The notes under the pieces were generated by a model. The model was not told the DNA's origin and did no database searches. It saw nothing but the letters and a program-made list of their open reading frames with translations. A DNA stretch of 64,000 nucleotides from Microplitis mediator (Eukaryota > Arthropoda > Insecta > Hymenoptera > Braconidae). The translations under genes were made by a program, and so were the position numbers. Positions 62,197 to 64,000 of the stretch are shown piece after piece. The first letter of the stretch is position 1. The number at the start of each line of letters is the position of its first letter. The DNA lies in assembly GCF_029852145.1 (NCBI RefSeq), contig NC_079978.1, positions 9,045,058 through 9,109,057 of the forward strand, read 5' to 3'.

Positions 62197-63768
62197 ATGT
62201 TAAAATCAAGAAGATTTATAAAATACGCAGTGATAGGAGCAGCAAGTGTAGGAACTCTGGTATCCTGGAGAGCAAATGCGTATGACATTGGATCAATTGG
62301 TATTGTACGTCTAAGTAGAGCTGCTGTAAAAGTATTTATCATAGGATCTCATTACAAAAAAGCACTTTACGATAGTAATTTAGAAAAATCATCACCAGAA
62401 TATACAAAAGCTAAGTCAGAAGCACATATATTTGGAGCACAAAAACTCCTGGAACTTTGCTGTGCCAACAAAGGAGTTTATATTAAAATAGGACAACATA
62501 TAGGAGCTTTAGATTATTTATTACCTACTGAATATGTTACGACAATGCGAGTTCTACACAGTTCAGCTCCTCAATCTCCATTTAGTGATGTTCTAACAGT
62601 TCTTAAAGAAGATTTTAAAAAAGATCCGTATGAAATATTTGAGTCAATTGAACCAGAACCACTGGGAGCTGCCAGCTTAGCACAAGTGCATAAAGCAACA
62701 TTAAAAGATGGTAGAGTTGTTGCTGTTAAAGTTCAACATCGTGCTGTAAAATCTAATTCTTATGTTGATATCAGGACAATGGCTGCGTTAGTTAAAATAA
62801 CATCATGGATATTTCCCGAGTTTAAATTTGATTGGCTTGTTGATGAGACTAAGAAAAATATACCACGTGAATTAAATTTTACTTGGGAAGGTAAAAATGC
62901 TGAACGATTAAAAAATTTATTTTCACATTACAAATGGTTAAGAGTACCTGAAGTTCATTGGGATTTATCATCATCACGTGTACTAACGATGGAGTTTGTT
63001 AAAGGAGGACAAATAAATGATTTGAAATATATACGCGATAATAATATTAATCCATATGAAGTCAGTAGTAAATTGGGTCGCTTATATAGTCACATGATAT
63101 TCATAACGGGCTTTGTACATTCAGATCCACATCCTGGTAATATTCTTGTTAAAAAAACTGATGAAAATGATGCTGAATTGATAGTACTTGATCATGGTTT
63201 ATATGCAGAATTGACAGATGAATTTAGATGGTCATATTCAAAATTATGGCTTGCAATACTTGATCGTGATAAAGATGCCATGAAAAAATATTGCGGTCAA
63301 CTTGGTGTTGAAGATATGTATGGTTTGCTAGCCTGTATGGTATCAGGTAGAACTTGGGATGCTGTTATGGCTGGTATTGAAAGAACAAAATATAGTTCCG
63401 ATGAAAAAGTACAATTTCAAACAGAAGTACCTAATTTATTGCCACAAATAAGTGAAATATTAGAAAGAGTTGATCGACAAATGTTACTTGTACTTAAAAC
63501 AAATGATTTAGTACGAAGTATTGAACATACATTAAAAACATCATCAAGAATGTCCGCATTTATGGAGATGTCCAGGTGCTGTATATGTTCACTTTATGAT
63601 GAACGTCTGAGACACAGTACTACCAAGTGGTCTCAGTGGAGTATATTAATTGCAAAACAATTTGCATTATGGAAATTATCTATTTATTATACGTATTTGG
63701 GAATGGTTAATTTTAATTTGCTAAAAAGTGTTGAGTCTTTGTGGACTCATGACTTTTATCCATTTTAA
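62197..63768 (+). CDS. Adck1: aarF-domain (UbiB-family) atypical kinase ADCK1
   Basis: Single-exon 523-residue protein, the normal length for ADCK1 (human about 530). Mitochondrial UbiB-family protein; family members are atypical kinases/ATPases, and insect ADCK1 has been tied to mitochondrial morphology. Motifs: KxGQ as KIGQ (97-100), Ala-rich loop GAASLAQVH (158-165 region), VAVKVQH with the nucleotide-binding Lys at about 178, catalytic HSDPHPGNIL (308-317) and LDHG (331-334) in place of DFG, all typical of the family. An N-terminal basic stretch followed by a hydrophobic segment (YAVIGAASVGTLVSW, about 10-24) suits import and membrane anchoring. The coding sequence is intronless although its neighbours are heavily spliced; it lacks a poly-A tail, and full conservation argues against a processed pseudogene. 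Confidence 0.96.
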   Translation: MLKSRRFIKYAVIGAASVGTLVSWRANAYDIGSIGIVRLSRAAVKVFIIGSHYKKALYDSNLEKSSPEYTKAKSEAHIFGAQKLLELCCANKGVYIKIGQHIGALDYLLPTEYVTTMRVLHSSAPQSPFSDVLTVLKEDFKKDPYEIFESIEPEPLGAASLAQVHKATLKDGRVVAVKVQHRAVKSNSYVDIRTMAALVKITSWIFPEFKFDWLVDETKKNIPRELNFTWEGKNAERLKNLFSHYKWLRVPEVHWDLSSSRVLTMEFVKGGQINDLKYIRDNNINPYEVSSKLGRLYSHMIFITGFVHSDPHPGNILVKKTDENDAELIVLDHGLYAELTDEFRWSYSKLWLAILDRDKDAMKKYCGQLGVEDMYGLLACMVSGRTWDAVMAGIERTKYSSDEKVQFQTEVPNLLPQISEILERVDRQMLLVLKTNDLVRSIEHTLKTSSRMSAFMEMSRCCICSLYDERLRHSTTKWSQWSILIAKQFALWKLSIYYTYLGMVNFNLLKSVESLWTHDFYPF

Positions 63769-64000
63769 TGAATTAATGTTTTAGATAAAAAATTTTTTTT
63801 ATTTATTTTTAGAGGATTTTATTTTCGTAAAAATATCATTCATCTTTTTATTAATAATCGAATCATTCAATTCAATCGTAATGTGCTAATACAAAATTTA
63901 TTTACAATTAAAATTTTTTTTTATTACAATTGTAAATAATAACAATCATTATTGGTGCAAAATGGTCTACTTATCGCTAATAAAATACCTACACAGTTTT

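Overview
This is nuclear DNA from an insect. It is very AT-rich, with spliced genes using GT..AG introns, and CLIP-domain serine proteases, a TRPA channel and an insect-type DUF2236 protein. Composition and gene set would suit a parasitoid wasp (Hymenoptera), but that is inference; no species-diagnostic sequence was found. I see no bacterial operons, no CRISPR array and no intact autonomous transposase or viral gene. Exon models were built by hand from conserved protein sequence, splice sites and reading-frame phase. For every main multi-exon model the exon lengths sum to a whole number of codons; ADCK1 is a single exon.

Layout. 1-7340 is repeat-rich: an 812-bp repeat is present twice, and its second copy carries two inserted MITE-like elements, one holding a tRNA-like fragment; a 740-bp foldback palindrome follows. 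7350-7465 is a hAT-type MITE 28 bp upstream of the first codon of mitochondrial IF-2 (+, 7494-11250, 11 exons). Convergent to it is an isopenicillin-N-synthase-like 2-oxoglutarate/Fe(II) oxygenase (-, 12921-28910, 6 exons) with a 12.3-kb intron full of repeats; two of its three metal-ligand positions are substituted. 31-32.6 kb holds two orphan exon-like segments of unknown identity. A DUF2236/mpaB-like oxygenase gene (-, 34073-36383) lies between two nearly identical, oppositely oriented 255-bp repeats. A PIH1-domain protein with a long Q/N-rich tail (-, 39064-41406) follows.

43.1-51.5 kb is a head-to-tail cluster of three secreted CLIP-domain trypsin-like proteases (+), all with intact catalytic triads, probably immune or developmental cascade enzymes. 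Convergent to the last is a FAM161-family centrosomal/ciliary protein (-, 51726-54426). It is divergent, about 600 bp apart, from COQ6 (+, 55023-61462), the flavin monooxygenase of ubiquinone synthesis. A complete TRPA channel gene resembling pyrexia (-, 55881-59004) sits in antisense inside COQ6 intron 3. ADCK1, a mitochondrial UbiB-family atypical kinase (+, 62197-63768, single exon), ends the window.

Themes: three mitochondrial genes (IF-2, COQ6, ADCK1), one protease cascade cluster, one sensory channel, two chaperone/cilium-type proteins and a large load of small DNA-transposon remnants. I did not find a convincing entirely new system. The most unusual items are the probable pseudo-oxygenase, the nested antisense channel gene, and the inverted repeat pair around the DUF2236 locus with a fragment at the PIH1 stop codon.
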